Below, one piece after another: positions 34,955-51,695 of a DNA stretch of 64,000 nucleotides. Source of the stretch: Ceratotherium simum simum (lineage: Eukaryota; Chordata; Mammalia; Perissodactyla; Rhinocerotidae); NCBI RefSeq assembly GCF_000283155.1, contig NW_004454173.1, positions 9,607,836 through 9,671,835 on the forward strand. Reading direction: 5' to 3'. The position numbers and the translations under genes were made by a program. The notes below the pieces were generated by a model. The model saw only the letters and a list, made by a program, of their open reading frames with translations. It was not told the origin of the DNA and did not search any database. How positions within the stretch are numbered: position 1 is the stretch's first letter; every line of letters begins with the position of its first letter.

Positions 34955-37900
34955 TGTGTAAAAAGAAAGAAGAGAAAAAGAGGGCAAAGAGTGGAGGAAG
35001 TGCTGATTATGGATAATTTGCGTAGACAGCACGCCACTACTTGGATGATCCATTTAGTTGTGTGTGATTGTGTCCGAGTCCTGTATAAATGAGAGCTGAC
35101 TCTAGAATCTCTATCCTCTATAAACACACCCTAATACACCCTTAGCAAAGACAAGCTTTATTTAGTTGTCCTCCAATCAAAATGTTATATTGCACACAAA
35201 AGCAATGAGTACAAATAACTCTTCAGCGATGTCCAAAAATGCATCCCTTAAACTTATATTTCTTTAATTAGAAAAAATCTGCAGTTCTCATATAACAGTC
35301 TTCCTCTATCACATATTCAGCTCTTGCTTTTAATGCCTCAAGGGCTAGTGGGAAAACCATTTATGATTTTTTCCAAAAAATGAGAGAAAGTATTTTATCA
35401 TTCCATGTGCATTCTGCCCTTATGCTTCTAAATTTCACCGACTGGGATAAACTCAAAATGTTAGGAAAATAGTAACATTTTTATTAGATTGATAGAATGA
35501 AGAAACATTAAAAGAATTCCCATTTTAAGATAAAATTTTCTCCAAAATTTGATCTAGATTTTATCATTATCTATCTTTCATGAAACAGAGAAATCTTTTA
35601 ATTCAGACTAATATACTGCTGGGGCTTAGACTTTTAACTTCCAATATAACTACCTTTAATTTTGTTACTTATACCATCACAGCACAATTTAGCAGAGGAA
35701 AAGGATTACAAAAGTTTAAAATAACATTATCAAAGCTAATATATCAAAAGTTTGTTTCCTCTGAACCTACTGCTTCGTGTTTTTGTAATAAGGAGCTTTT
35801 ATTTTTAAACCAAATTCCAAACAATAATTTTCAACAAAGACTCAATTCAAACAAGTTCCATAAAATGCACATTTTATTCTGTATCATGAAAAAATATTCA
35901 CATTTAAATAAAGTGTGAAAAAAAATCAAAGTTAATCCTCCCTGATGAAATACAGTTTATTGTGCTGAAACCCAGAAGTCTTTTGGGTTAGAAACCTCCA
36001 CCTGCCAATTCACTTTTTAAAATGATTATTTCTTGAGAACAAATTTTAAATAAAGTGATAATCACCACAAACTCCCAGAAGCAACCAAACTTTGATCACA
36101 AGTATTCCAGAATTGACCCTAAAGTCACAGAGTTAAAATATTTTCACACATCTTCTCAGCAATCAGGTGATAGGTCGACAATACATACAAAATTTCTACA
36201 TTACACACCACAATACCTTTGTTTAAGTAGAAAAAATGATCTGCTAAGCATGAATTAGATTTTGAAAAGAGCAAACAACTACTGCTTAGCACAATGGTAT
36301 TAAAAACATCACATGAAGTTTTTGCATTGTTTCCTTGGCCAATATATGAATCAATTGTTTCCAGTGAATTAACCTGTATAGAGAGAGGCATTTTTAATAC
36401 CCAACTTTCTCACAAATACGGTTGCAGTGGCAAAAACTTTTACAAATTTGCAAAAATAAATTCCCACAGTAACATTAGTGTTATTGTCAGGAATTTGCAT
36501 TATAGCATACAAAATGCTGCAGCTAGTGTAAACAAAGTCACTAGAACATCAAATAAAAAGAAATCTATAGTTTCAATATACCATAACCATGCTCATTTTA
36601 ATTTGCGTTGTCTGAGTACCAAGCACTTCTAGGAGTCATTGCTTTCTCAATAAAGTATAGTGGATGTTTCAGGATAGAAATCGTTCTAAACTGGTTTCCA
36701 GTTTCAACATGGTAATAATCATTTTGTTCCTAATATGAAATGCGTGTTCTGTCTTGCTTTAACTCAGAATAAGTTCTAAGGTGGAAAATGACTGCTCAAT
36801 GAAAATGCCAGTGCTGCCAACAAAAATGAGATGTAAACACTATATTTATACCCTCTCTGAAAAAGAATCTTGAAAATCACAACATGAAACATTCCCGCAG
36901 AGATCAAAAAAACAATCCTAGTCACTATTTTTCCGAATATGGTATATGTTAAATAATCTTGATTTTAAACGAAAGTACATTTGGCTTTTGTATAAACTGA
37001 CAATGCATGGCTGAGACAAAATATGCCAATATTAAAGACTCAGATCTATCAAACTTTCTTTGACATGAAATTCAAAATGACTTTTTATTGTGATTTTTGC
37101 ATAGTTTGCTAGCTATTCTTTCTGTTTGCTCAATCTTGGCCTCATCAGGATTCTTTTCCACCATACTTTAGTTGGAAAATTTGAGGAGCAATGGGACATT
37201 CATGATACCAACAGCTCTGTGATCAACAACAATCTTTATGTTGCTTTAGTCACAAAGTCCAATCTCCCTAACTCAATAGAGAGTCTGACCATGAAAGGGA
37301 AAGATTAAACTTCATGTTATCAAAGATAATTTAGCAGAGAAGGAGGATAAAATATTCGACAATGAATTACTTAAATTAGTTACTATGAACACTCAATCTG
37401 ATTTACTCAAAATCAGTGTGGATATTTTGGCCTTCACTGGTCTGGTCATTCAACAGTCAGTGATTCTGCATGAATGAGAGAGTGGTCAGATCCTCTTGGC
37501 TTTACCCCATGAAGGTATAGCCCAACCAGCCAAGTGCTTACGGGCTTGGGCTTCTAGGTCAGAACTAGAGGTTCTAAACTCAGTTGGTGGGGGAGCACTC
37601 ATTTGTATATACATATTTTTTTAAAGCCCTAACATTTGACAAGCTTTCAAACTGTTTCCTAATGTTTCATTAAAATCTTAACAATGGTAATGACAATGTG
37701 TTATCTCAAAAATAAACAAATAAATAAAAACTATTAAAAAGCATCACACACAGAAAACACATTAAGAGAAGCAACTGCTATCCCTATCCCTCTCTTTCCT
37801 TTTCCTCAGTTACAACTCTGGCCAAAAGCTGCATTTTTAGGTAAATTGTTCTTTGACCAAGTGCCTTTAGATGTAGTACAAGTCATGACCTCATTTAAAT

Positions 37901-38869
37901 AATAATGTAGTGATAATATAAAAGCCAAGGATGAAAGTGAGCTAACTATAAAAAGCTTTGTATAGTGCCACTGGGGTCCTCCACAGTTGTTATGAAAAAA
38001 GTAGAATGGCCTTTTCCATGGTTATCTCTGACTATGTTATTATCAAAGTGAAAACAAGATGGTTTGGGCTGAGGATTCCAGTGTGTAATGCTGTAATACC
38101 TTGTTTTTATTTCTCATCTTATAAGACATTACCTTAAAAAAAATAAAAATTCAAAGCGCAGAACAAATATATCACGTCCATAAAATTAACATTTTTATTA
38201 GAGAAAATTATTTAAACTCTCTGAAGTAAATATACATAAAATGGGCTTATTAAATTTGGAAATAACACAAATTGCCATTCTAAACCAAAATAGTTCATTT
38301 GGATAATGCATTTAATAGTGATTTGGCCAGGAAGCCAACGTCACTGTAATCAATAAAAGATCCACACAATCTACTTAAAACTCAGTGGGTCAAAAAGTAA
38401 AATTTAAAGATAAAATCTTTCTGGAGTCTCATCCAAATCCCAATGTTAAAAATGAAGAGAAATTATAGAAAAAAATCCTCAATGTCTCTTGCTTTCTTTG
38501 ACTGATGCATTACCTCTTGAGGTTGAAATTCAATTGGAAAAGGAAATGTCGATACTAGTGACTATAACTTGCCTCTTACTTATAACTACATTTGGCAATT
38601 TACCCCCACTGATGTCTCTCCTTTGGGAGAAGTGAAGGAAAATTCCATTATCAGGATGGGGCACCTTGTGCTAAACAATTGACTTCAACTCCTGTCATTT
38701 ACTCTAACCTACCATGAAAATTCAAACATTTACATTTATACTATGAAGTGAGGTTTAAAAAAATTATTTTAATTTCAGGAACCTTTAGAAGTACATATCT
38801 TGAAAGACTTGAACTTTGTGGTTGGAATGCCAGTATTCTATAAGATGAAGTTGTCTCTTTAGGATTTGA

Positions 38870-39025
38870 CCGCCTGTGTCAGAATCTCAACTTTACTCCT
38901 CAATAGCTATGCTATCCTGACAAGGTCCTTAATCTATTCCCTCAGAGGGTTGCTGCAAAAATTAAGTTTGATAATCTAAATAAAGTGCTTAGTATAAATA
39001 GAGGGTGAGCACTCAATAAATATAA
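38870..39025 (+). repeat. MIR SINE
   Basis: CAATAGCTATGCTATCCTGACAAGGTCCTTAATCTATTCCCTCAGAGGGTTGCTGCAAAAATTAAG..TAAAGTGCTTAGTATAAATAGAGGGTGAGCACTCAATAAATA follows MIR core and tail. Confidence 0.8.
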
Positions 39026-42000
39026 GCTTAGTTAACTTACATAGCTTCTAAGCCTGAAGGTAAAGAAGAGATATTCCACTCAGTCTTCTCTCAACCTTTG
39101 CCTTCATCTTCCTGATTCCCAGTCCAAATCCTCAATGGTCCTGACCCTCAGAAGCATCCAAACACATTGGTCTCATCATAAAAATTAAAGGATAGAAAAT
39201 CTCAAGTTAGAATACAGACCAATACTCTTACAACATCTGGCACATAGTAAGCATTAAAATAATTCTAACTCGTGTCCTCCTTCCCTACATAACATGACTC
39301 AGAATTTTAATTAGAATCTAGGACCAACTACAAATTCTAGTACCACTTAAACAAGTATGTCAACACAAATGTTTACCTATTTTCTCTTTACTTAATTTCT
39401 CAAACACTCCCAAACTCCATCATGCAGTTTAATAAATTTAAATACTCTACAAAAGATGAAAAATTAGCTGCCTTCCGCTACATAGACGATAATTTGTTTG
39501 GTTGTGTGTGTTTGTGTATACCCCCAAGTATTTTGAGAGGTGGAGAAGGACAAGGAAGACATGGTAGTAGAATTCCAGTGTTTCAGTGGCTTTTGGACTT
39601 GGGTAAGAGATATTTTCTGCCTCACTGGATAGCTGAGAACCAATTATTTTACATAAAATGCTTTGAAGATTTAACTTATTACTAATAATTAACACTGACA
39701 CTTTTTAACAAATTGATTTACTGGATAAAATTAGGCATTGTAATTCTACTAATTCCTTTGTTCATAAAGAATGTTCTTTTTTTAGAACTTCTTATTTTCA
39801 CATACTTTATGGCCACAAAGTGATTTTCACTATAACATTTGGAAATCTTACCAGATATTTTCAAAATTATGAGAATTATAAATTAAATTTTCCAACATGA
39901 AAACAAAAAGAAGATCAAACTGATAATTTTGTAAATGTTTATCTTCACTATTTCCAAGGTAGAAAAGGACCTGAGGTCAAAAATAATTTTTATTTTTAAG
40001 TTTTTTTTTTAGTTTAGGGGAAACAGGAATCAAGGATGGAAAACAAAACCGCTGAAACTCGGAATAAGAATTTGATCCTAATATAAGAAAAGTCTATTGA
40101 TTTTTAAATGTTAAACATACTGAATAACTCGCATTTCCAGTATGAGAATTACTAGCAAAGTTATTATTTTTAGCATCTAATTCTCTAGTTCTAGAAAAAC
40201 TCTAAATGAGAAAAGTTGGGTAAAATCCAGGAAATAAAAGACCTGTAAATTTGTGAAAAATTAATAGACACCTTTGTAGAGGAAGAAAGAAAAGGTGAAT
40301 GGCAAATGCCAAAAAGAAAGAATACAAATATTAATTAATATTAAGCTTGTGGGTGATGATTCTCTGAAAATAAAGTTTGGGAAAAATATTTTACAGAAGA
40401 TCTGAATTTCACGGGAAAGCAGTGTGGAAAACTCGAACACGTATCTCTTTTAATGAGAGTGGTTCTGTCTTCGTTTTAAAACTGCAGTTGTCACAATTCA
40501 TATGGGTACTAGAAACACCTCACATAAGCACTCTTTTACTTAAGGATGAGAAAAGCTGATACTAAAGAAGAATGTATGCAATGTATGACTGAATTTACTG
40601 CTCGCTCAAGTCCTAGGATTTCATTAAGTTTAGTAATTCACGTTATTTAATATTTAAAGATTTTTTTGACACTTGGAAATGCATCTGAATGTGTCCTTTT
40701 GTTTTGCCTGGTGATGAGCCAGTGAGAAAAAGAAGCTATAACTGCAGAAATGTGGATGTTACGGTTCTGTTTCTGTTCAAATGCTTGTAGCTGTTACCCC
40801 AGCCACACTTTTTTTTGATGACTTAGACAAACATTCTGATTGGGATGGCTGCACATACTTACTTATACAGAGCAGTCAATAAAAGCAATGTAAAGCAATG
40901 CACATCAGTAAAGATAAGGGAAGACAATAAAAAAATATTTTATATAAACTCACCAGAGTTGATCTGATTGCACCCATAAGTATTGCCAATGATCATGCTT
41001 AGATCTCCAGGTGTCTAAATTGCGACCTCCATTATGCTCCTCTTTATAGATTTGTTCCCAACATTGAAACACAAATTCGGATTTGGTCTCTATGTAGCCT
41101 GGCACCACTAATCTGACTTACTCTGAATTTTCAGTGGTTTTATTTAAAACCTGACTCTGTTTTTGTTCTGATTGCATAGCCCCTCATACATCACCTCTCA
41201 ATGTGTTTTTCTGGACTAAGACAAGATGAATATTTCCTATGTCAAATGGATTTCTATCAACCCTCTAAAAAAATAATAAATGTCATGCCATTTATTATTT
41301 ATTAATTGTAAGACTAATTTATTAGTTGTAAGAGTTTTTATTATCTAAGCTGCTAACAACATTTAGGCTGTAAGTACAAAGTTTACACTGAGAGTGAATT
41401 GATTGAAAATATTTATTCACATATGTGTAGATATATATGTAATGCAACTGTGAGTTGGAATGCCACCAGCCTATCACAGTGGATAAAAATATAAATGTTA
41501 CTGGCCATTTAGAAAATAAATGGAAAGGATTACAATGGATACTAAAAAGTTGTGATTAATGATGATGGATCCCTTAAACCTCCTTTAATTCTTCTTCTCG
41601 AATATATCAGGCATTAGAAAATCAGGAAAGATTAGAAAACCCAATAAGAGATCTAAATATCTCTTGTCACATAAAATGTTCCCCTTTGCTTCTATGCCTT
41701 CTTGTTATTTTCTTTACCCAAAGGGTCACCGTAAATGTAGTGAGTGCAGGCTTGAGTGTACCCCTTAGGGTACAAGACTGTCTTTGCAGAATGAACAAAT
41801 ATTAACAAAAGGAATCCCATTTTCAAGAATAAAACATTTACATGCTAGAAGTGGCTTCCTTGAATTATCAATATTACTGATCACATATTACAACTTCTTA
41901 AATTAAAATACTCTCACTTAGGACACAATAACATGAGTGGTTTTTCAATGTCATTCAAAGGATTTTCCTTTTTTTATCGTGGTTTTTTTTTCCAGTTCAA

Positions 42001-42599
42001 GAGATACATTGAAAAATCAATTGGTCATTGGAAAGGATTCTTTTACAGTTAAGAATTTTGTTATAAGAACATCTGCCCATGTGGAGCCATATATCTTGAG
42101 TGTCATGATTATTTTTATGTAAAAAGTTGGAAGGTGAACTGCTCTCTACCTTGAATAATCACCAATTTGTTTATTTTTTCTCACAAAATTGAGAATTTCT
42201 GCTGAGCAATGTGATTAAATGTAATACAAAAAATCATAAAATATACGTGTCTTTTTCTCTTCTTTCTCTCTTCTTTCCCCCCAAAGGCCTTCATTCTTCC
42301 TATGCTTATTTGAGTAGCAGTTCTAAGTTCCCAGAGGATTTTCAAGTCTTCTACCTAACATGCCACTGACTAACAATTATTTAGCCACCCATGTCTTTCT
42401 CCACCAACCTCTGACTAGAAAAATCTCTAAAATACAGAAGAATATTTAGAGAGCACATCTCGGCTGATCTCCTATGAAAGAAAGAAAAAAAATGACAATT
42501 TGTCCTATAATGCAATTTTCATCTGAGAGAAAGATGATTTTCCACTGACCTAACATCATCTTGCTCTAAGAAGGGAGCAGCTCTTATCTTTATGTTTTT

Positions 42600-42725
42600 A
42601 TTTATTGGTAGGAAAATTGAAGCCCTGGACACACCAAAAAACAGTTAACTTGCCCAAAGTTACACTGCAACTGTGGAAAAGCTAGAATTAGAATCCGAGA
42701 CAGAGCTCAGATACTCATCCTAGGG
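42600..42725 (-). repeat. MIR-like fragment
   Basis: AAACAGTTAACTTGCCCAAAGTTACACTGCAACTGTGGAAAAGCTAGAATTAGAATCCGAG matches antisense MIR, diverged. Confidence 0.6.
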
Positions 42726-45189
42726 TGTTTTCCAAAAGACGGTTCTTTCTTCTGTCCCTTTCCGCCAAGATCACAAGAGAAATACTCTTAGATGTAACCA
42801 AGTATTAAAACATAACATTCACATAATTACAAAACATCAAATTTTAAAGTTATCCATGTATGATATGTACATTCTAGACAAATTTTCTCATTACCTACAT
42901 AAAATTTTGGAAACGAGACTCAGATAAAGTAGTTCAAAAGGTAAAAATTATACAAGATAGTAGAATTCATTAGGAATATGACAAATAATTTTGCTAGGAC
43001 CAGCCACTGCACACTTCAAAAACAGTAGAGCAGTTCAAAAAACTTCGGAGCAGTTGAAAAACTGCTCTGAAGACTAATTAAAAAAAAAAATTTTTTTTCT
43101 AAAAGAATTTAATTATTTAAAATAGAACACAAATGGGCCAGAACTCACGGGTGAAAAAAATCTCCTTAACTTTAAAAGAAGCTGTGATTTGCATTTGGGC
43201 TCCAATAACATTAGTTTTCAAAATGACACTTCAGTTAGCGGTCATAATAATATTCCCATTAAAGTGCTGGGTACTCCAGGAGTACCTTTTTGTTCTTAGG
43301 AACCATTTAAAACCCCCAATTTTCTAATTCTCTTGCTCTGACCCACATAATTTTTTTTAACTGAATACTTAGGACATTTGTACTCCTATATTTCATGTGA
43401 GATGAAACCAGTGGCTTAATAAAAATTTTCCATTTTAACAATGAAGGATGTGTTTCTATTCAAAGTCTACGCCCGAACCATTCTAAGTACTATTTGTGTT
43501 GATGTGGAACACTAGTAGCTTTGGTATTGTCATCTGCCTTTTGTGAGCCTATTTGCCTTTATTATAAGCTCCTCTATCTACTAGATCCCCTTCAATGCCA
43601 TAATATCCTAACACAACTGATAAAACTTGCTGTTATGATGCACAGCTCATATTTCCATTTTTGTTTGACTTTTGCTAATACATTATAACCACCTGTCCAG
43701 GGTACAGCATCTGATCTTATATATCATAGAAAAATATTGAAGGTGTATAAGTTGCTTTGGAAAATGTTTGGATTTTAAATACATATCTATTTACTCCTAT
43801 TATTACATTATTCAGAAATATAATAATAAAAATTTTATTCTTGATGCACTGAGAGCATCTATACAGTGTAAGAATAAAACATGCAGTCATCTGGTCCCCC
43901 AAAGAGAATCTACTGTCTGTGTGCTTGTTGAGGCAACACAGAACACTATCGTATCATTATTGCACATATTAAAGCAAGTGCTCACCCTTCATTCAAATCT
44001 GAGCAAATTAGACTGGTAAGAACTGCAGAATCTGGGAACCTAAAAGATTATTCTATATACAATGCTTGCTGAACGCATGCATTCCTGCTGAAAACAGCAG
44101 AGCGCATTCAGCACCTCATCAAGTCATGCACACAGGAACAGAGGTGGCTAGAAAAGAATACTGTGATAGCTGCACCATAAATAAGCAATTGATACATTTG
44201 CCCCCTTTGTGACAACCCAGAGTAGTTCAAAACCATATGTTCCTTCCCCATACATATGAACAATAATATTGTAGGTCGATTAGGTGAAACTGAGTCAATG
44301 TGAGAACACAACAAATATGTGCGCTACTTATAAGCAAAGGCATGGATTGTAACTTCAAACTGCCCTGCTGTTTCACAGTCATTCTCTTATAGCTTTACAC
44401 CAACTGTTATTTTTGAAGCACATGGCTAAAGTTAAACCAACCATTTCTGTACTCAGATTATTTTTACCACTCATTCACCTTTAATAGCTTAGCCAAGCTT
44501 ATCTCATACACAGTTAAATAGAAAAATACCCTGAAATTCAATTCATGTCAGAGGTCAAGAAAAAGGTACCACCCTCAACATGAAAGCAACGAAGTCCCAA
44601 TTTGAAGGCTGATTCCTTACACCGTGATTATCTCACTGTCTTGCGCCTGTGGTAGGTAGCTACTGTAGCATAGCATGGAGACATGCTCCCTGAAAACTTC
44701 CATCATGGGTAATGGAAGTTACGGGCACAAAGAAAGGAAAACAGAACCCGTGGCACACAACATCTGTTCTGAGACTCCTGGATTAAAGAGGCACATCTTG
44801 TGGGCATGTGAAGAAGTTCTAATAGAAATTCTAAAATATCACCTGTTTTTGTAAATCACTTTGTTTTGCACTTCTCCAATCTGACTGTGATAACTTCTCT
44901 TTCAGTCCTGGTGATTTTGTTTGGGGATGCTGGGAGATAGAAAAGCTCATAAAAATGGGTACAATAGATCAAAACATCTCCTTTGATTTTGCTATCACCT
45001 TGTGTATGTTGTTAACATGTATGTACAGATGGTCGAATAATGTACAAATTACTGGTATATATTTTCAACTTGATGCAAACATTAACTGCCCTGCTCCCAC
45101 TATTAAATGCCATGCATGCACCAATTTAAAAGTATGCCTCTCTGATCAACTTCATAAAATTTGCTTTAGTCAAAAGAAATAAATTCTTC

Positions 45190-46628
45190 TGGGTTTTTAC
45201 AAATGAATGTGTATTTTATTCTCAATACATATTACTTAAGGGACTAGCTATACACAACTCTTTGTGACTTTTTTTTAGTTGATAATAGGCACTTTCTAGG
45301 AAGAGGATTTGTGACCCAAAAGACTCTGAATTCAGTCTTTAGTACCCCCCTATCATAAGTGGATCTGCCTGAGCCACAGTAGTCTATTGTATCAACTCAG
45401 CAGAAGTCCAGCAGTAGAACCGTGTGCAAAAAAGCTTTAGAAAATTGTAACCAGAATAAAATTATAGAAAAGCAGTTATCTGAGTTGAGCAACTTAATAT
45501 CTTCTTAGTTGTTTTTTCATAACCACATTTCATGTGTTATCTCTACAAACAGTAAGCATCATGTGTGAACAATTTCATACCTGTGTTTCATTCTTTCTAA
45601 GTTAGAGATATGCTACAAAAACTTGTCTGTTTACATTCTTTTTTATTTTATATCATTATAGTTAAAATTTTGATATGATTCTTAAACGGTTTTTTTGTTT
45701 GTGTTTCTTTGCTAAGAGCCTTTCAACTTCACCCTTGAACAAGTTTTAAAAACACAAATTTAGAACATTCAACACCTTTGGAAAATCAGCATCTCTAAGA
45801 TGAATTGTGAAAAGGCCCTTTTACCCTGTGGTGCAGTATTTCTATAATAATACACACTATATTAATAGTTTAGTATTTATGGGGGTGATAAAATCAGCTT
45901 ACAAGATGGTAGCTGTTCTCCAAGACGGAGGGAGTAGGGATATCCTTACATAAGAGTTAATGATTACTATCTAAGTACAATGTTAAAAAAGAGGAGGTAT
46001 AGTTGAGCTAAAATGCAATTCATGCACAAAACCCATAGGAATAAATTCTCAATATCCCACATTGCTATCTGACTTAGGCAACAAAACAGTCATTTAAATG
46101 GAGCAAACACCACCTGTTGAGGAAAATAACCTAAGTCACAAAAAAATACCCTATGGAAAGAGATCATAAAATGGTACTAACAGTTTAAAAGGTTGAACTC
46201 TTCCTTGGCATTAATCAATAACTCTAACTTAAAGAACAGTGAGGAATGAGAGTCAATATACTCAGCCTGAGATCAAATTTGTCATGGCAACATTGGCAGG
46301 TTGGACCCTGATTCTTCAAATATTACATTGCCTTGGTTAACAAAAATCATACCTTTTTTTTGTTATAGAATAGAGATTATAAATAAATGTAAAGTGTGCA
46401 TGCAGTCAACTGCATAATATACAAGCAATATCTACGTTTTTAATAATTATCTTCTTTGGCAGGCCAGAATCCAGCTGGACATGCAATATTTACATATCAA
46501 AATCCATAGTGTGTTCATCATATTGAAAGCAAGTGAAAATATATATACGTATATACTATATATACACACATATGTATATAGATGTATATACTGTTTTTAA
46601 TATATTAACAAATATATATGTATATATA
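45190..46628 (-). other. KCNH5: KCNH5 3' UTR, proximal part (distal end unresolved)
   Basis: The 3' UTR must start right after the TAA at 46629-46631. On the minus strand ATTAAA occurs near 46595 and 46437, and AATAAA at 45642-45647 and 45215-45220, so cleavage near 45190-45205 is one plausible end. More AATAAA hexamers continue further down in the AT-rich sequence. I cannot tell from sequence alone which is used. The first 90 bases of the UTR are an imperfect TA/CA microsatellite. Confidence 0.5.
46537..46628. repeat. TA/CA-rich microsatellite directly after the KCNH5 stop
   Basis: ATATATATACGTATATACTATATATACACACATATGTATATAG.. continues to within one base of the stop codon. It forms the first part of the 3' UTR. 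Confidence 0.9.
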
Positions 46629-49580
<2,952 letters not shown>

Positions 49581-49581
49581 G

Positions 49582-49760
49582 GACGTCAGATAAAATGCAG
49601 GACATCCATGCAATATTTAGAACATACTTAAACTAAAAAATCATACATTATTTATCTGAATGGGACATATTTATACTTAAAAAAGTATTCATTGTTTACT
49701 TGAAATTTAAATTTAACTGAGTGTCCTGTATTTTTATTTGCTAAGTTTGGCAGCCCTGTT
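49582..49760. mobile_element. Palindromic MITE-like DNA transposon relic
   Basis: GACGTCAGATAAAATGCAGGACATCC at the left is nearly the reverse complement of GTGTCCTGTATTTTTATTTGCTAAGTTTGGC at the right, and the middle is also self-complementary (ACTAAAAAATCATACATTATTTATC versus GTATTCATTGTTTACTTGA). The full-length palindrome is typical of an old non-autonomous DNA element seen across mammals; I do not assign a family name. Confidence 0.65.
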
Positions 49761-50640
49761 GGCCTGTAATAGACAAGGATATTACTATCTCTGTAACGTC
49801 CACATGTACTGCCACGTGAAGGTCACAGTTTATGAAAGATTTGGAGTTCCTAGAGACTGAGAATTTGTGGGCATCTTAGGCCAGAGCTTTATGTTTTAAA
49901 TTTTCAATATAATGGCTAATAATTGCTTATAATTATTTTGTGCTTACCAAGTTTGGGATGCTTAGTGATTTAAGAGTGTAATATGCCCACGTAAAACGTC
50001 AATGAAAAAGGCCTTTTCCAGCTTCCAGACCGCCAGCTGGCCCCTCCCCACCAAGCAAGAACAAACAAAGGGGTTTGGACTGCTACTGTTAAGCTGAGAA
50101 CAAAGACTCCAAATGCCAAACTCCTTAATACAAAAAGAGTCCTGTCACAGGGCCAGGCTGCCAGTCTGCACCAGGGGACAAACGAGATAGAACTCGGTTG
50201 GCATATTTTGCCTCCAAGAAGATGTACGAAGAGAAATAATAGAGGTTTGGGATATTAGAGGCCAGAATCCTAAGAGCGTTGCACATTGTTACTTTCCCTC
50301 CATCTCCCCCATCCAGAGAGAAAGGGCTAAGGTGATAGTAGACACAGCTCCCTTGAGGTTTAGAGGGGCTGGGAAAAGAAGGTCCTGAGGCAATTTCCCT
50401 CCCAAGCTGCGGAACTTGAACTGGAGCCTAACTGCAAACAGCTAACACTTGGATTTGATCAACTACCGACCGTGACCAGGCTTTTAAGCGAGAGGCAACT
50501 TGTAAAGAAATTACTGGATTACATGGAGCTTACTGAGTAAGACTAAATTTATTTATTTATTTTGACTGCAGAACAGAAATTTATGACTTATTGAAAAATA
50601 GTTATAAAAAGTTTGCACATAGCAAGGAGGTCACTTCCAC
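49761..50640. other. GC-richer intronic stretch, unclassified
   Basis: From 49990 to 50520 the sequence is clearly less AT-rich than its surroundings (CCGCCAGCTGGCCCCTCC, GGGCCAGGCTGCC). It could be an old LTR fragment or a regulatory element; no motif decides this. Confidence 0.35.
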
Positions 50641-50822
50641 ACAAGTGCTATCTCATTTAACTATCATAGTTTCTCAGTGAGAGAGGTCCTATTAGTCTCA
50701 CGTTACAGAAGAGCAAACGGGCACAGAGAGTTTAAGCGGTCCTCCTTAGGTCACACAACTAGTGAGTGTCCAGGATACAAATCCAAGTAGTCAGATTCCA
50801 CAGTCTTAACCATTACACCTGC
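50640..50822 (-). repeat. MIR SINE
   Basis: CTCACGTTACAGAAGAGCAAACGGGCACAGAGAGTTTAAG..GGTCACACAACTAGTGAGTG..CAGTCTTAACCATTACACCTGC is antisense MIR. Confidence 0.85.
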
Positions 50823-51229
50823 TGCAGCTCCTCAGGGTAGCTCTGACACTTCCTCCTCCCTTGTGAAAATCTGGATGGGTGAAGTAGGCAGTGGTACAGC
50901 AGTTTCACACTAACAGGTAACCCTTCGGAGAGCAGTTGCCGTGGAGAACCATCTCTGAAAACAGGGAACTGAACAAACGATTGAAGCTCTGTGTTTGCTG
51001 AGTAGTCCATAGCCTTAACAAAAAGCTGGGGAGAGATGTAAGGGAGGCAGTGTCTACACTGCCTCTACACTTAACCCACTCTCAAAGGTAAAGCCAGCAG
51101 GCTTGCTTCCTTCTACCTCCCATCAAAATACATGCCACTATTTTGTAGCTTCCTGTTTCCCTCAAGGTGGCCCAGTTATTTTCTTTTAACTTGCTTATAC
51201 ATATAATAAATTCATTACTTTTATGAAAG

Positions 51230-51430
51230 GCAGGGAGTGGGAAGGGTCAAGCATGTAATTTTCCCTGTACTCTTATACCATCTGTGATCTTACTAATACC
51301 TAGATTCATTTTTTATGGGGACAGGGATTTTTGTCTGTTTTGTTAACTGCTGTATCTCCAATGTCTACAACAGTGTCTGTTATGCTGAAGGTCCTTAATA
51401 AATAAATGTTGTTCTTTAATTCAATAACCT
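51230..51430 (+). repeat. L2 3' end
   Basis: GGGGACAGGGATTTTTGTCTGTTTTGTTAACTGCTGTATCTCCAATGTCTACAACAGTGTCTG..CCTTAATAAATAAATGTTG is a clear L2 terminus. Confidence 0.8.
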
Positions 51431-51589
51431 TTTCATACATTCAGCAAATGTATGCTTGTGATAGGTCTATGAATTGAAAATATTACAAATAGGAAGATTG
51501 TTTTCTACTTTTATTACTTTCCACTCTCTAAACAATGAATCAATGTTATCTGTAGTACTATAATTGATCATTTATGTCTACTCCTATTT

Positions 51590-51695
51590 CCTCATTTGGA
51601 GGAAAACACTACATCATTTATCTCCTGGTATCTCCAGCACCCAGCCCACTGCCGGGCACAAGTAGTTAACAAATGCTTGCTGAGAAGAATTGGTT
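51590..51695 (+). repeat. L2 3' end fragment
   Basis: GGTATCTCCAGCACCCAGCCCACTGCCGGGCACAAGTAGTTAACAAATGCTTGCTGAG. Confidence 0.6.

Larger units (their letters stand above)
34530..46540. other. Repeat-poor AT-rich block next to KCNH5; possible long 3' UTR or conserved non-coding DNA
   Basis: About 12 kb in which I recognise only two MIR relics and a G12 run (34943-34954). No ERE, L1 or LTR is visible, against at least a dozen in the preceding 34 kb. Open frames are at most 112 codons (35580-35918, 36294-36632) and appear to be AT-rich chance frames. The block adjoins the KCNH5 stop codon on its 3' side. It may contain the distal 3' UTR, but no end can be fixed. Confidence 0.5.
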
